Shown in pieces: positions 19,326 through 26,753 of a DNA stretch of 64,000 nt. Each line of letters begins with the position of its first letter. The first letter of the stretch is position 1. The position numbers and the translations under genes were made by a program. The notes below the pieces were generated by a model. It saw only the letters and a program-made list of their open reading frames with translations, was not told the DNA's origin and did not search any database. This stretch comes from an uncultured Clostridia bacterium (lineage in GTDB: Bacteria > Bacillota > Clostridia > Oscillospirales > Ruminococcaceae). Location of the stretch: positions 62,001 to 126,000 of the forward strand of contig CALXGR010000001.1 of the NCBI GenBank assembly GCA_944387885.1. Reading direction: 5' to 3'.

Positions 19326-19399
19326 CACCTTTTTTCAAGTTTTTTTATTTATTTTCTTTTCCCCCGTTTCCGGCCTTTTGAAACGGGGGAAAAGAATCC

Positions 19400-20755
19400 T
19401 TAGTTTTCCTGTATCAGGCGGTATATTTCAGCGGTGTTGTCTCCGCCCAGAATATAAGTCCGTTCATCGGTTTCTAAAAAGATAAAGGGAGGTTCATTTG
19501 GATCAAGGCAGAGAGATGCATTCCCATAGCCCTCCACCACAAAGCTGCCTTTGAGAAGATTCTTCATTCCTGTCCCTGCTATCCGGGAGGCGGAAGGCAT
19601 ACTTTCCAACAGTTCTGCATTCTCTATCTGGTCCAGAGGTATTTCATAGGTGGTGAACGCCTGTTGGGAAACAATGGTATCCCCTTGCAGAGAAAGCCGG
19701 ATGGGTGAAAATTCCTCCACCATAAGCCAGACCCCCAGCAAAGGCATGGCCAGAAGTATCACCAGACTGGTTCCCATCATCCACTTCCCTGCCGGACGGG
19801 CCATGTTCATGGCCATTCCCATTCCAACCCGCTCATTTACAAAATTATGGTTGTCATCAGGGTTATAATACACCAGACCCCAGAGCCAGCGGTCATCCTC
19901 ATCCACCTGGGGAGATTCCTCCCGGTTCATGGTAAGGGTGCGCTGAGCCCGCCGGGCGGTGAGCTCGGTTTGGAGTGAGATTCCCAGAATTATCAGGGAA
20001 TAGACCGCCGTCCAGAGAAGATACCAGGCCATGTTCCCCCGGCATCCCCAGACCACCAGCGAATAGATGGCGGTTATCCAGGACATTCCCATCCAGCACT
20101 TGGTCCAGTTATACCGCCGTACCCGGGTAAGGGCTGCGGTGAGAGTATCGTCTTCATCCAGGGCATCCAGCTTCTGACGAAATACCAAAGGATAAATGGC
20201 CAGACTCATTAAGGTGACCAGCAGGCAGCAGCCTACGGTGGCCAGCAACACTATATTCCAGCTATCCGGCCAGCCCCCTCTCAGGACAGAAATGACCGGC
20301 ACTGCCGAGAAGATGACCGGAGGCAGAAACCAGGATACGGACAACCGTTCGGGTTGCTGCACCGTAGGGAGTGCCGCCACTGTTTTGCGGCTTCCGGCAA
20401 CAACCCAGCCCCGCTCCCGCTTCACTTTCTTCAGGGCTGTATTGGCTTTTGCAAAAAGGATATAGGGGACAAAAATCACCGCAATCAGCCAAACCAGGCT
20501 GTACAGGGTACAGACAGACACCCAGGGCACAACCACTGCGGGGATGATGATCAGGGTCATAACCCAGAAAAAGATTTTCATCTGTTTCCGGAACCGGGCA
20601 GCCAACTCCAGCACCTGGGGGTCTTTCCGGCCTTCCGGGGGAAGGGTCACCGACAAAATCAGGTTGTTCCGTTCAAAGGAAGCGCTGCGGAGCATCCACC
20701 AGATAAGGGGCAGCGAGATATACATAGCCAGCACTACGATCAGATTGACAATCAT
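19400..20755 (-). CDS. Multi-pass membrane protein with C-terminal PH-like domain, linked to a GntR regulator
   Basis: 451 residues. The N-terminal ~320 hold about eight hydrophobic helices with a conserved-looking soluble loop after the first (LILSVTLPPEGRKDPQ). The last ~100 residues (from LSLQGDTIV, through TYEIPLDQI, to the end) look like a bacterial PH-like domain after the final helix. The general plan resembles DUF1648/SdpI-type proteins often found beside YtrA-type regulators, but I cannot assign a family firmly. The ATG at 20755 overlaps the regulator's stop (ATGA), so the pair is translationally coupled. A role in responding to cell-envelope stress or a peptide is inference. Confidence 0.65.
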   Translation of the reverse strand: MIVNLIVVLAMYISLPLIWWMLRSASFERNNLILSVTLPPEGRKDPQVLELAARFRKQMKIFFWVMTLIIIPAVVVPWVSVCTLYSLVWLIAVIFVPYILFAKANTALKKVKRERGWVVAGSRKTVAALPTVQQPERLSVSWFLPPVIFSAVPVISVLRGGWPDSWNIVLLATVGCCLLVTLMSLAIYPLVFRQKLDALDEDDTLTAALTRVRRYNWTKCWMGMSWITAIYSLVVWGCRGNMAWYLLWTAVYSLIILGISLQTELTARRAQRTLTMNREESPQVDEDDRWLWGLVYYNPDDNHNFVNERVGMGMAMNMARPAGKWMMGTSLVILLAMPLLGVWLMVEEFSPIRLSLQGDTIVSQQAFTTYEIPLDQIENAELLESMPSASRIAGTGMKNLLKGSFVVEGYGNASLCLDPNEPPFIFLETDERTYILGGDNTAEIYRLIQEN

Positions 20756-21126
20756 TTTTTCTCCTCCCCTTCCCCATAGAGGGTGTGGCAAAGCTGTAAA
20801 ACCTCTTCCAGGGGAACCCCGGCCGCCCGTGCTTCCGACAAGGCAAGTTCCAGTCCCCTTTTTACGGAAGCCGGCATTCCGGTATTCTCCTGCCGGGCTA
20901 CCATAGTGCCGGTACGCCGGTCAGCGGTGAGATACCCCTCCTTCCGCAATAGACCATAGGCTTTGTGGACCGTCATCATATTGACTCCCAAGGTCTCGGC
21001 TAAAGCCCGGACTGAAGGCATTTGCTCCCCCGGGGACAGCTTTCCCGAGGCAATTCCCCGCACGATCTCGTTTCGTATCTGTTGATAAATCGGGGTTTCC
21101 ATCGAAAAATCCAGATGCAGCAGCAC
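20752..21126 (-). CDS. GntR family transcriptional regulator, YtrA type
   Basis: DNA-binding repressor-like protein of 124 residues. An N-terminal winged helix (IYQQIRNEIVRGIASGKL, then PSVRALAETLGVNMMTVHKAY) is followed by a short ~50-residue helical tail, which is the compact YtrA layout rather than the large FadR or HutC ligand domains. The start is taken as GTG at 21126, behind AAAGGGGGAG. An upstream ATG at 21183 would overlap the promoter. It is overlapped by its membrane-protein partner. A 19-bp palindrome over the -10 box (21146-21164) suggests autoregulation. Confidence 0.85.
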   Translation of the reverse strand: MLLHLDFSMETPIYQQIRNEIVRGIASGKLSPGEQMPSVRALAETLGVNMMTVHKAYGLLRKEGYLTADRRTGTMVARQENTGMPASVKRGLELALSEARAAGVPLEEVLQLCHTLYGEGEEKK

Positions 21127-21145
21127 GGGACACTCCCCCTTTCTT

Positions 21146-21183
21146 GTATTATCAATCGTAATACACGCAATACAAAAAGTCAA
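21146..21183 (-). promoter_or_regulatory. Promoter and palindromic operator of the GntR operon
   Basis: Minus-strand -35 TTGACT (21178-21183), 17-bp spacer, -10 TACGAT (21155-21160). The perfect inverted repeat GTATTA-N7-TAATAC (21146-21164) covers the -10 box. A further GTATT half-site lies next to it. Confidence 0.65.
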
Positions 21184-21234
21184 GGAGGAAAAATTATTTT
21201 TGTAAAGTAGTAAAGCAGGATTTTTAAAAAAGGA

Positions 21235-21263
21235 TTGACATTTAGAAAATTGTCATGTATACT
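21235..21263 (+). promoter_or_regulatory. Promoter for tRNA-Trp
   Basis: Consensus -35 TTGACA (21235-21240), 17-bp spacer, -10 TATACT (21258-21263), 20 bp before the tRNA. Confidence 0.9.
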
Positions 21264-21283
21264 AGATTTTGTTCCAGTGACAT

Positions 21284-21359
21284 AGGGGTATAGCTCAGCT
21301 GGTAGAGCAGCGGTCTCCAAAACCGCGTGCCGAGGGTTCGAATCCTTCTGCCCCTGCCA
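21284..21359 (+). tRNA. tRNA-Trp (anticodon CCA)
   Basis: 76 nt including encoded CCA. Acceptor AGGGGTA/TGCCCCT (one G-T pair), anticodon stem GCGGT/ACCGC with loop CTCCAAA, T loop GTTCGAATC. Its last 23 bases plus three following A are repeated exactly 225 bp downstream. Confidence 0.97.
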
Positions 21360-21360
21360 A

Positions 21361-21394
21361 AAAAGCACCGCAAACAGTGGTGCTTTTCTTTTTT
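21361..21394 (+). terminator. Terminator after tRNA-Trp
   Basis: Stem AAAAGCACCGC/GTGGTGCTTTT (one G-T pair) with loop AAACA, followed by CTTTTTT. Confidence 0.9.
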
Positions 21395-21494
21395 AGCCCG
21401 ATCTGATTCGAACCCGAGGCACGCAGCGTGCCGGGCAATTTTTTCGACCGCTGCCAGCGGCAGATACAGGGAGAAAAAATTGGCGCAGCGGTCG
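21395..21494. repeat. Hairpin-rich segment with interleaved inverted repeats
   Basis: Within 100 bp lie the palindrome GGCACGC-A-GCGTGCC (21418-21432), a 10-bp pair CAATTTTTTC (21436-21445) with GAAAAAATTG (21473-21482), a 9-bp pair CGACCGCTG (21445-21453) with CAGCGGTCG (21486-21494), and a small hairpin CTGCC/GGCAG (21451-21463). The second and third pairs interleave and so are alternatives or a pseudoknot. A T-arm-like stretch, ATTCGAACCCGAGGC on the plus strand, stands at the start and recurs with one change near 21729-21743. No protein gene is credible here. Confidence 0.6.
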
Positions 21495-21621
21495 GTGACG
21501 GGACGGTTCGCCACAAGAACCGGGCCGGAGCCGGGCACCGCAAGAGGGGCTGCAACGCAGCTTCGAATCCTTCTGCCCCTGCCAAAAGAGGGCTGTTGCA
21601 AACCGGAAAGACAACAACAAT

Positions 21622-21672
21622 AACTCGGCCCTTAGAGAAAGCAAAAGCAGCTTCTTTTGAGGGCCGAGTTTT
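21622..21672 (+). terminator. Hairpin with terminator-like end
   Basis: Stem AACTCGGCCCT (21622-21632) with AGGGCCGAGTT (21660-21670), followed by TT then GTG. The stem is strong but the T-run is short, so it may be a structural repeat rather than a working terminator. Confidence 0.5.
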
Positions 21673-21762
21673 GTGCATCATTGGGGCAGTAGTCCATTTT
21701 GCAAGAGTTCCTTCTTTTTACCTGCCCGATTCGAGCCCGAGGCTCCCTTCAATTTTTCTTCC

Positions 21763-21792
21763 TTGCCTTTTATCTTTTTCTTTTGGTATACT
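21763..21792 (+). promoter_or_regulatory. Promoter for the small gene at 21823
   Basis: -35 TTGCCT (21763-21768), 18-bp spacer, -10 TATACT (21787-21792). Confidence 0.6.
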
Positions 21793-21822
21793 GTAACTAC
21801 CAAAAGGAAAGGATTGATCTCC

Positions 21823-22212
21823 ATGTATGATACCCGTTCCCTGGCCGGGAGCCGCTGCGGCCGCCGCTATGAACAGGAATACCGATACAAAAATAACCGG
21901 GACTGTATGCTTTTCTACTTTGACGGTAAAATTCGTTTTGAACGGTACTGCTATGGAGAAGCCGCCAGCCTGACTTTTGGTGTCTGGGCCAGCGGCATGG
22001 ATGAGGATGGAACCCTTCACTGGATTCTGCCCGAAAAGGGATATTATGAGGAGGATGCCCTTCCCAAAAAACTAGACCTGGACCGGATGGAGGGAGACAC
22101 CCTTTACTTTGACGGCCAGCGGTGGAAATGGGAACTGGCCCGGGAACTGGACAGCGACCCTAAAAACGGGTATAAGCCCTTGTCTGTCCGGCTCCGGCGT
22201 TTATTCCGATAA
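21823..22212 (+). CDS. Hypothetical protein, 129 residues
   Basis: I do not recognise this family. The protein is rich in Tyr, Arg and Asp with no signal peptide or membrane segment, so it is probably cytoplasmic. Repeated YFDG patterns (YFDGKIRF, YFDGQRWKW) suggest two similar beta units. The C-terminal 20 residues are strongly basic. The ATG at 21823 follows GGAAAGG by 10 bp and the gene has its own promoter. It is convergent with the next gene, with only 9 bp between the stops. Confidence 0.65.
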   Translation: MYDTRSLAGSRCGRRYEQEYRYKNNRDCMLFYFDGKIRFERYCYGEAASLTFGVWASGMDEDGTLHWILPEKGYYEEDALPKKLDLDRMEGDTLYFDGQRWKWELARELDSDPKNGYKPLSVRLRRLFR

Positions 22213-22221
22213 CTATATTTA

Positions 22222-22671
22222 CTATTCTAAACCAAGCTCCTGGGCTGCCAGATCCGCTGCAAAGCGGCAAAGGTCGGCGCAGGGGCGATTTTTATAGTAT
22301 TCGGGAGTCCGCTCACTGGCTACCGGAGTTCCCTCTGCTTTTTCCAGGCCCAGCATTTCCTTGCAGATGATGCTGGGTCGGCGGCCATTCCCCTCTTTGA
22401 ACTTGGCTGCCGCCTGCTGGATTCTGGTATAGGTGGCAGTTTTCTGGCTAGGGTCAGTGTTCCCGGCCAGAGCGCCTATCACCATGGTAATGCCGCTGAA
22501 AGCGCCGCACACCTCCCGCATTCTGCCAAAGCCGCCCCCAAATCCGGAGGAAATTTTAAGGATGGTATCCTGGGGCAGGCCCAGTTCCTCCTGAAAAGCC
22601 AGCACCACGCTCTGGCTGCAATTATATCCTTTATGGAAATTCTCGTAGGCTCTCTCTCCGTACTTTCCCAT
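22222..22671 (-). CDS. C_GCAxxG_C_C family protein (putative redox protein)
   Basis: 149 residues with the spaced Cys pattern of this family: Cys in YNCSQSV near the N terminus, VCGAFSG (~54), IICKEMLG (~101), and RPCADLC near the C terminus. The family is predicted to handle redox or metal chemistry and is often annotated as redox-active, but its function is not settled. The ATG at 22671 follows AAGGAG. It stands alone between convergent and divergent neighbours. Confidence 0.85.
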   Translation of the reverse strand: MGKYGERAYENFHKGYNCSQSVVLAFQEELGLPQDTILKISSGFGGGFGRMREVCGAFSGITMVIGALAGNTDPSQKTATYTRIQQAAAKFKEGNGRRPSIICKEMLGLEKAEGTPVASERTPEYYKNRPCADLCRFAADLAAQELGLE

Positions 22672-22762
22672 TTTTCCTGCTCCTTTTCAAATTTTCTCTC
22701 AGGAAAATCATACTCCATTTTCCCTGACTTGAAAAGCGTTTTTGAACTTTTTATGAAAGGTA

Positions 22763-22822
22763 TTGCACTTTTTGCGGGATGGTGCTATATTACATTTAGC
22801 ACTCATATATTTAGAGTGCTAA
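22763..22822 (+). promoter_or_regulatory. htpG promoter with perfect CIRCE operator
   Basis: -35 TTGCAC (22763-22768), 17-bp spacer, -10 TATATT (22786-22791). A perfect CIRCE element, TTAGCACTC-N9-GAGTGCTAA, occupies 22796-22822, over the expected transcription start. CIRCE is the HrcA repressor site, so htpG should be induced by heat together with dnaK and groE. Confidence 0.95.
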
Positions 22823-22852
22823 CACGATTATAATATGAAGAAGGTATTGAGA

Positions 22853-24772
22853 ATGGCCAAGAAACAGTTTAAAGCAGAGAGTAAAAAATTGCTTGATCTT
22901 ATGATCAATTCCATCTACACCAATAAAGAAATCTTCCTTCGTGAGCTGATCAGCAACGCCAGCGATGCTATCGACAAGCTGTATTTTCGCAGTCTGACTG
23001 ACAGTTCTGTTACCACTTCCAAGGAGGATTACAGAATCCTTCTGTCCGTGGACCGGGAAGCCCGTACCCTCATGATCAGCGATAACGGTATCGGCATGAC
23101 CAAGGATGAGCTGGAGAGCAACCTGGGCACCATTGCCAAGAGCGGCAGCCTGGATTTCAAGAAGGAAAACACCAATGAGAACATTGACATTATCGGTCAG
23201 TTCGGTGTTGGCTTCTATTCCGCTTTCATGGTAGCCAGCCGGGTCACCGTTATCAGCCGTGCCTTCGGCAGTGAGGAAGCCTGGAAGTGGGAAAGCAGCG
23301 GCGCTGACGGCTACACCCTGACCCCCACCGAGAAGGAAACTCCCGGCACCGACATTCTTCTGGTTCTGAAAGAGAACACCGACACCGAGAACTACGACCA
23401 GTTCTGCCAGGAATACTCCATTGTGGACATTGTAAAGAAGTACAGTGACTATGTGCGGTATCCCATCCAGATGTACCGGGAAAAGACCCGGGCCCTCCCC
23501 CGCCCCGAGGATGCCGGCGAGGATTACCAGACCGAATATGAGACCTACACTGAGCTGGAAACCCTGAACAGCATGGTTCCCCTCTGGAAGCGCTCCAAGG
23601 ATGAGGTGACCGAGGAGGAATACAACCAGTTCTATCAGAAGCAGTTTATGGATTACCAGAATCCTCTCCGGGTAATTACCAGCCGGACTGAGGGTACTGC
23701 TACCTACAACGCTCTCCTCTTTGTGCCCGCCCACACTCCCTACGACTTTTACACCAAGGAGTACGAGAAGGGTCTGGCACTCTACGCTTCCGGCGTGCTG
23801 ATTATGGAGAAATGCGCCGACCTGCTCCCCGACTATTTCAGCTTCATGAAGGGCGTGGTGGACAGCCAGGATCTGAGCCTGAACATCAGCCGTGAAATGC
23901 TCCAGCAGGACCATCAGCTCAAGCTGATTCGGAACAGCCTGGAGAAGAAGATCAAGAACGAGCTGAACGCCATGAAGAACAACGACCGGGAGAAGTACGA
24001 GACCTTCTGGAAAGCTTTTGGCCGTCAGCTGAAATTCGGCGCATACAGCGACTATGGCATGCACAAGGACCTGCTCCAGGACCTGCTTCTCTTCTACAGT
24101 GCCAAGGAGCAGAAACTGGTAACTCTGGCCGAGTATCTGGAAAAGATGCCCGAGGACCAGAAGTATATCTACTTTGCCGCAGGCGATTCCACCGAGCGGC
24201 TGGCCAAACTGCCCACCGCTCAGCTGGTGCTGGATAAGGGCTACGACCTGCTCCTCTGCAACGAGGACGTGGATGAGTTCTGCCTCCAGATTCTCCGCAA
24301 CTATGGCGAGAAAGACAAAGCCAAGGAGTTCAAGAACATCAACAGCGGCGACTTGGGCCTTGAAACCGAGGAAGAAAAGAAGGCCGCCGAGCAGGCCAGC
24401 CAGGACAACAAGGAGCTTTTTGACGCTTTGAAGGAAGCCCTGAAGGGCAAGGTCAAGGAGGTCAAGGTCTCCACCCGTCTGAAGGAGCATCCCGTCTGCC
24501 TGTCCAGCGAGGGTCCCCTCTCCATTGAGATGGAGAAGGTCCTCAAGTCCATGCCCGGTGCAGAAAACCAGGCTGTGGAGAGCGACAAGGTGCTGGAGCT
24601 GAACCCCAACCACCCTGTCTTCCAGGTGATGAAGGACACCCAGGCAGCCGGCGATACCCAGAAGCTGGCCGATTACGCTGACCTCCTTTACAACCAGGCA
24701 CGGCTTATTGAAGGGCTTCCCATTGAGGACCCTGTTGCCTATACCCTGGCCGTCTGCAAATTGATGAAATAA
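22853..24772 (+). CDS. htpG: Chaperone protein HtpG (Hsp90)
   Basis: Cytoplasmic ATP-dependent chaperone of the Hsp90 family, 639 residues. The GHKL ATP site is visible: [26 protein letters not shown], and [14 protein letters not shown]. The middle domain contains the catalytic Arg region [11 protein letters not shown] and a C-terminal dimerisation domain follows. I place the start at 22853 ([12 protein letters not shown]), behind AAGG. An ATG six codons upstream has no ribosome site. It is controlled by a perfect CIRCE and ends at a strong terminator. Confidence 0.96.
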   Translation: MAKKQFKAESKKLLDLMINSIYTNKEIFLRELISNASDAIDKLYFRSLTDSSVTTSKEDYRILLSVDREARTLMISDNGIGMTKDELESNLGTIAKSGSLDFKKENTNENIDIIGQFGVGFYSAFMVASRVTVISRAFGSEEAWKWESSGADGYTLTPTEKETPGTDILLVLKENTDTENYDQFCQEYSIVDIVKKYSDYVRYPIQMYREKTRALPRPEDAGEDYQTEYETYTELETLNSMVPLWKRSKDEVTEEEYNQFYQKQFMDYQNPLRVITSRTEGTATYNALLFVPAHTPYDFYTKEYEKGLALYASGVLIMEKCADLLPDYFSFMKGVVDSQDLSLNISREMLQQDHQLKLIRNSLEKKIKNELNAMKNNDREKYETFWKAFGRQLKFGAYSDYGMHKDLLQDLLLFYSAKEQKLVTLAEYLEKMPEDQKYIYFAAGDSTERLAKLPTAQLVLDKGYDLLLCNEDVDEFCLQILRNYGEKDKAKEFKNINSGDLGLETEEEKKAAEQASQDNKELFDALKEALKGKVKEVKVSTRLKEHPVCLSSEGPLSIEMEKVLKSMPGAENQAVESDKVLELNPNHPVFQVMKDTQAAGDTQKLADYADLLYNQARLIEGLPIEDPVAYTLAVCKLMK

Positions 24773-24782
24773 CAAGACCACA

Positions 24783-24814
24783 AAAAGCCCCCGTCCATCA
24801 GGACGGGGGCTTTT
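24783..24814. terminator. Bidirectional terminator between htpG and the HAD gene
   Basis: Perfect 14-bp stem AAAAGCCCCCGTCC/GGACGGGGGCTTTT around ATCA. It serves both convergent genes. Confidence 0.93.
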
Positions 24815-24819
24815 CATTA

Positions 24820-25404
24820 TTATTTTATGGATTTGGCCTGCAGTGCCTTCTGGGGCCAGGGGGAAAGTTTTTCTCCCTTGATAATGTAGCTGTGGTCTGC
24901 CAGCCTGGCCAGGGGGGTATCACTGAGACTGTCCGAGTAAAAGTTTTCTACTTTTGCATCAGGATGGAGCGCCCGAAACCGGGGGACCTTCTCCTCCCCC
25001 TTGCAGTTGAGACCGGTGATTTTTCCGGTAACAGGGTCCATAATGGTTCCGATTACTTCTACTCCCAGCTTTTTGCAGATAGGTTTGAGCAGGAACTCCG
25101 GAGAGGCAGAGACGACCACATCGTCCGGACGCTTCTGGGCCAGATACCATCCTTTGATTCCCTTGGAATGGTTTTTCCAGAACTGTTCCACCACTTTATC
25201 CGTGGCAGGGATATATGCCAGGAACACAAAGACCTTTTCTTTGTATTCTTCCAGATTGATTCTGCCTGCCAAATATTGAATACTGGCACGAATTATCCCG
25301 GGAATGGTTTTCCAGGTTGCAGGATACCGGGTCAGGCAGTAACGGACAAACAGGAAGGTGCTGTCCTTCCAGAGGATGGTTTGGTCAAAGTCGTAAACAT
25401 TCAT
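24820..25404 (-). CDS. HAD-superfamily phosphatase (HAD-IB, SerB-like)
   Basis: Predicted phosphomonoesterase, 194 residues. Motif I is DFDQT at the very N terminus (nucleophile D5, acid D7), motif II is VVSASPEFLLK, motif III is the Lys in NCKGEEK, and motif IV is YSDSLSDTPL. The helical cap between motifs I and II fits the phosphoserine-phosphatase-like IB group, which also includes enzymes acting on lipid or sugar phosphates. The substrate cannot be told from sequence. It follows prfB by 6 bp and is likely co-transcribed. Confidence 0.85.
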   Translation of the reverse strand: MNVYDFDQTILWKDSTFLFVRYCLTRYPATWKTIPGIIRASIQYLAGRINLEEYKEKVFVFLAYIPATDKVVEQFWKNHSKGIKGWYLAQKRPDDVVVSASPEFLLKPICKKLGVEVIGTIMDPVTGKITGLNCKGEEKVPRFRALHPDAKVENFYSDSLSDTPLARLADHSYIIKGEKLSPWPQKALQAKSIK

Positions 25405-25410
25405 GAAATA

Positions 25411-26532
25411 TTACACTTCCTGGAGTTCGTTCCGGCTGGCGGCTTTCAAGTAAGCAAAGATAAAGGGGTCCAGGTCTCCGTCCATAACAGCCTGAACATT
25501 GCCGCTCTCCTGGCCGGTGCGATGGTCCTTGACCAGGGTATAGGGCATGAACACATAACTGCGGATCTGATGTCCCCAGGCGATCTCATTCTGAACACCC
25601 TTGATGTCGTCGATCTTATCCTTGTGCTGCTGCTGGGCGATCTGGAACAGCTTGGCTTCCAGCATCTTCATGGCAGTTTCACGGTTCTGGAGCTGGCTCC
25701 GCTCGGTCTGGCAGGCCACCACAATACCGGTGGGTTTGTGAATCAGACGGACTGCAGAGGAGGTCTTGTTGATGTGCTGACCACCGGCACCGGAGGAACG
25801 GTACACCTGCATTTCAATATCATCAGGACGGATTTCGACCTTAATGTTGTCATCCAGTTCAGGCATGACTTCCAGGCTGCTGAAGCTGGTCTGGCGGCGG
25901 CTCTGGCTGTCGAAGGGGCTGACCCGTACCAGGCGGTGAACGCCATTCTCGCTCTTCAGCATTCCGTAGGCATTGGTTCCCTCCACCATGATGGAGGCGC
26001 TCTTCAGGCCGGCTTCATCGCCGTCCTGGTAGTCCAGGGTGGAGACCTTGTATCCGTGTGCTTCTGCCCACCGCTTGTACATCCGGAGCAGCATCTCTGC
26101 CCAGTCCTGGGCCTCGGTACCGCCGGTGCCTGCATGGAAGGTCAGGATGGCGTTGCAGTGGTCGTATTCGCCGCTGAGCATGGTCACCAGCTGAAGCTGG
26201 TCCACGGCCTTCTCCACGGCGTTGACAGCCTCCTCCCCTTCCGGAATGAGAGCGGGATCATTTTCCTCCTCCAGCATTTCCAGGAGGGTCTGGGCATCTT
26301 CATACTGGGTTTTCAGCTTGGCAAAGCTCTCCAGCTTATTTTTCAGGTCGCTCAGCTCTGCATACACCTTCTGGCTGGCTGCCTGGTCGTCAAAAAAGCC
26401 GGGCATGGTCATTTTATGCTCCAGCTCCGCCACCCGCTTTTCGCTGGGGCCGATGGCCAGGGCCTCCTGAAGGTCGTTGACCGCAGTTTCAAAACTGCCC
26501 AGTTTTGTTTTCAGTTCATCAATGGTAATCAT
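25411..26532 (-). CDS. prfB: Peptide chain release factor 2, without the programmed frameshift
   Basis: Recognises UGA and UAA stop codons and triggers peptide release. It has 373 residues. The SPF-type anticodon tripeptide is seen in RVSPFDSQ and the catalytic GGQ in GAGGQHIN. Most prfB genes hold an in-frame UGA near codon 25 that is bypassed by a +1 shift. Here one continuous frame runs through that position (LQEALAIGPSEK). An AGGAGG stretch (26463-26468) still lies just before it, possibly a relic of the shift-stimulating Shine-Dalgarno sequence. It has its own promoter and precedes the HAD gene. Confidence 0.94.
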   Translation of the reverse strand: MITIDELKTKLGSFETAVNDLQEALAIGPSEKRVAELEHKMTMPGFFDDQAASQKVYAELSDLKNKLESFAKLKTQYEDAQTLLEMLEEENDPALIPEGEEAVNAVEKAVDQLQLVTMLSGEYDHCNAILTFHAGTGGTEAQDWAEMLLRMYKRWAEAHGYKVSTLDYQDGDEAGLKSASIMVEGTNAYGMLKSENGVHRLVRVSPFDSQSRRQTSFSSLEVMPELDDNIKVEIRPDDIEMQVYRSSGAGGQHINKTSSAVRLIHKPTGIVVACQTERSQLQNRETAMKMLEAKLFQIAQQQHKDKIDDIKGVQNEIAWGHQIRSYVFMPYTLVKDHRTGQESGNVQAVMDGDLDPFIFAYLKAASRNELQEV

Positions 26533-26585
26533 ATAAAATCGATCAGCCTTTCTTGGTTGTCTAAAGTTTTCTCATAGTTAATTTT

Positions 26586-26614
26586 AGTATACCGAAAATT
26601 CCCTTTTAATGCAA
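26586..26614 (-). promoter_or_regulatory. Promoter for prfB
   Basis: Minus-strand -35 TTGCAT (26609-26614), 17-bp spacer, -10 TATACT (26586-26591). Confidence 0.75.
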
Positions 26615-26694
26615 GGCTTTTCCCCCAGATAGACAGGATTTGCACTTATCTTATAATAAACGGAAAATATTCACTGACTATTCATACCTTTTCT

Positions 26695-26723
26695 TTGCTT
26701 TTCTGGTAAGATTAGGCTATAAT
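26695..26723 (+). promoter_or_regulatory. Promoter for the RING-like membrane gene
   Basis: -35 TTGCTT (26695-26700), 17-bp spacer, -10 TATAAT (26718-26723). Confidence 0.75.
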
Positions 26724-26753
26724 ACAAACAACACCGTATTTTGGAGGATCTAA

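Larger units (their letters stand above)
21337..21587. repeat. 26-bp direct repeat of the tRNA-Trp 3' end flanking ~200 bp
   Basis: Positions 21337-21362 (T arm to CCA plus AAA) recur exactly at 21562-21587, offset by 225 bp. The second copy lacks the rest of a tRNA. A tRNA 3' end duplicated downstream is the usual footprint of site-specific integration (attL/attR), but no integrase or cargo remains between the copies. It may be a decayed integration scar or a small tRNA-associated repeat. Confidence 0.75.

Noticed and set aside
21242-21796. Several overlapping short frames around tRNA-Trp
   Set aside because: They run through the tRNA and through palindromes on both strands. The protein-like sequences arise from tRNA T-arm DNA.
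22835-22852. htpG start six codons upstream
   Set aside because: It directly follows the CIRCE region without a ribosome site, and the later ATG gives the usual HtpG N terminus.
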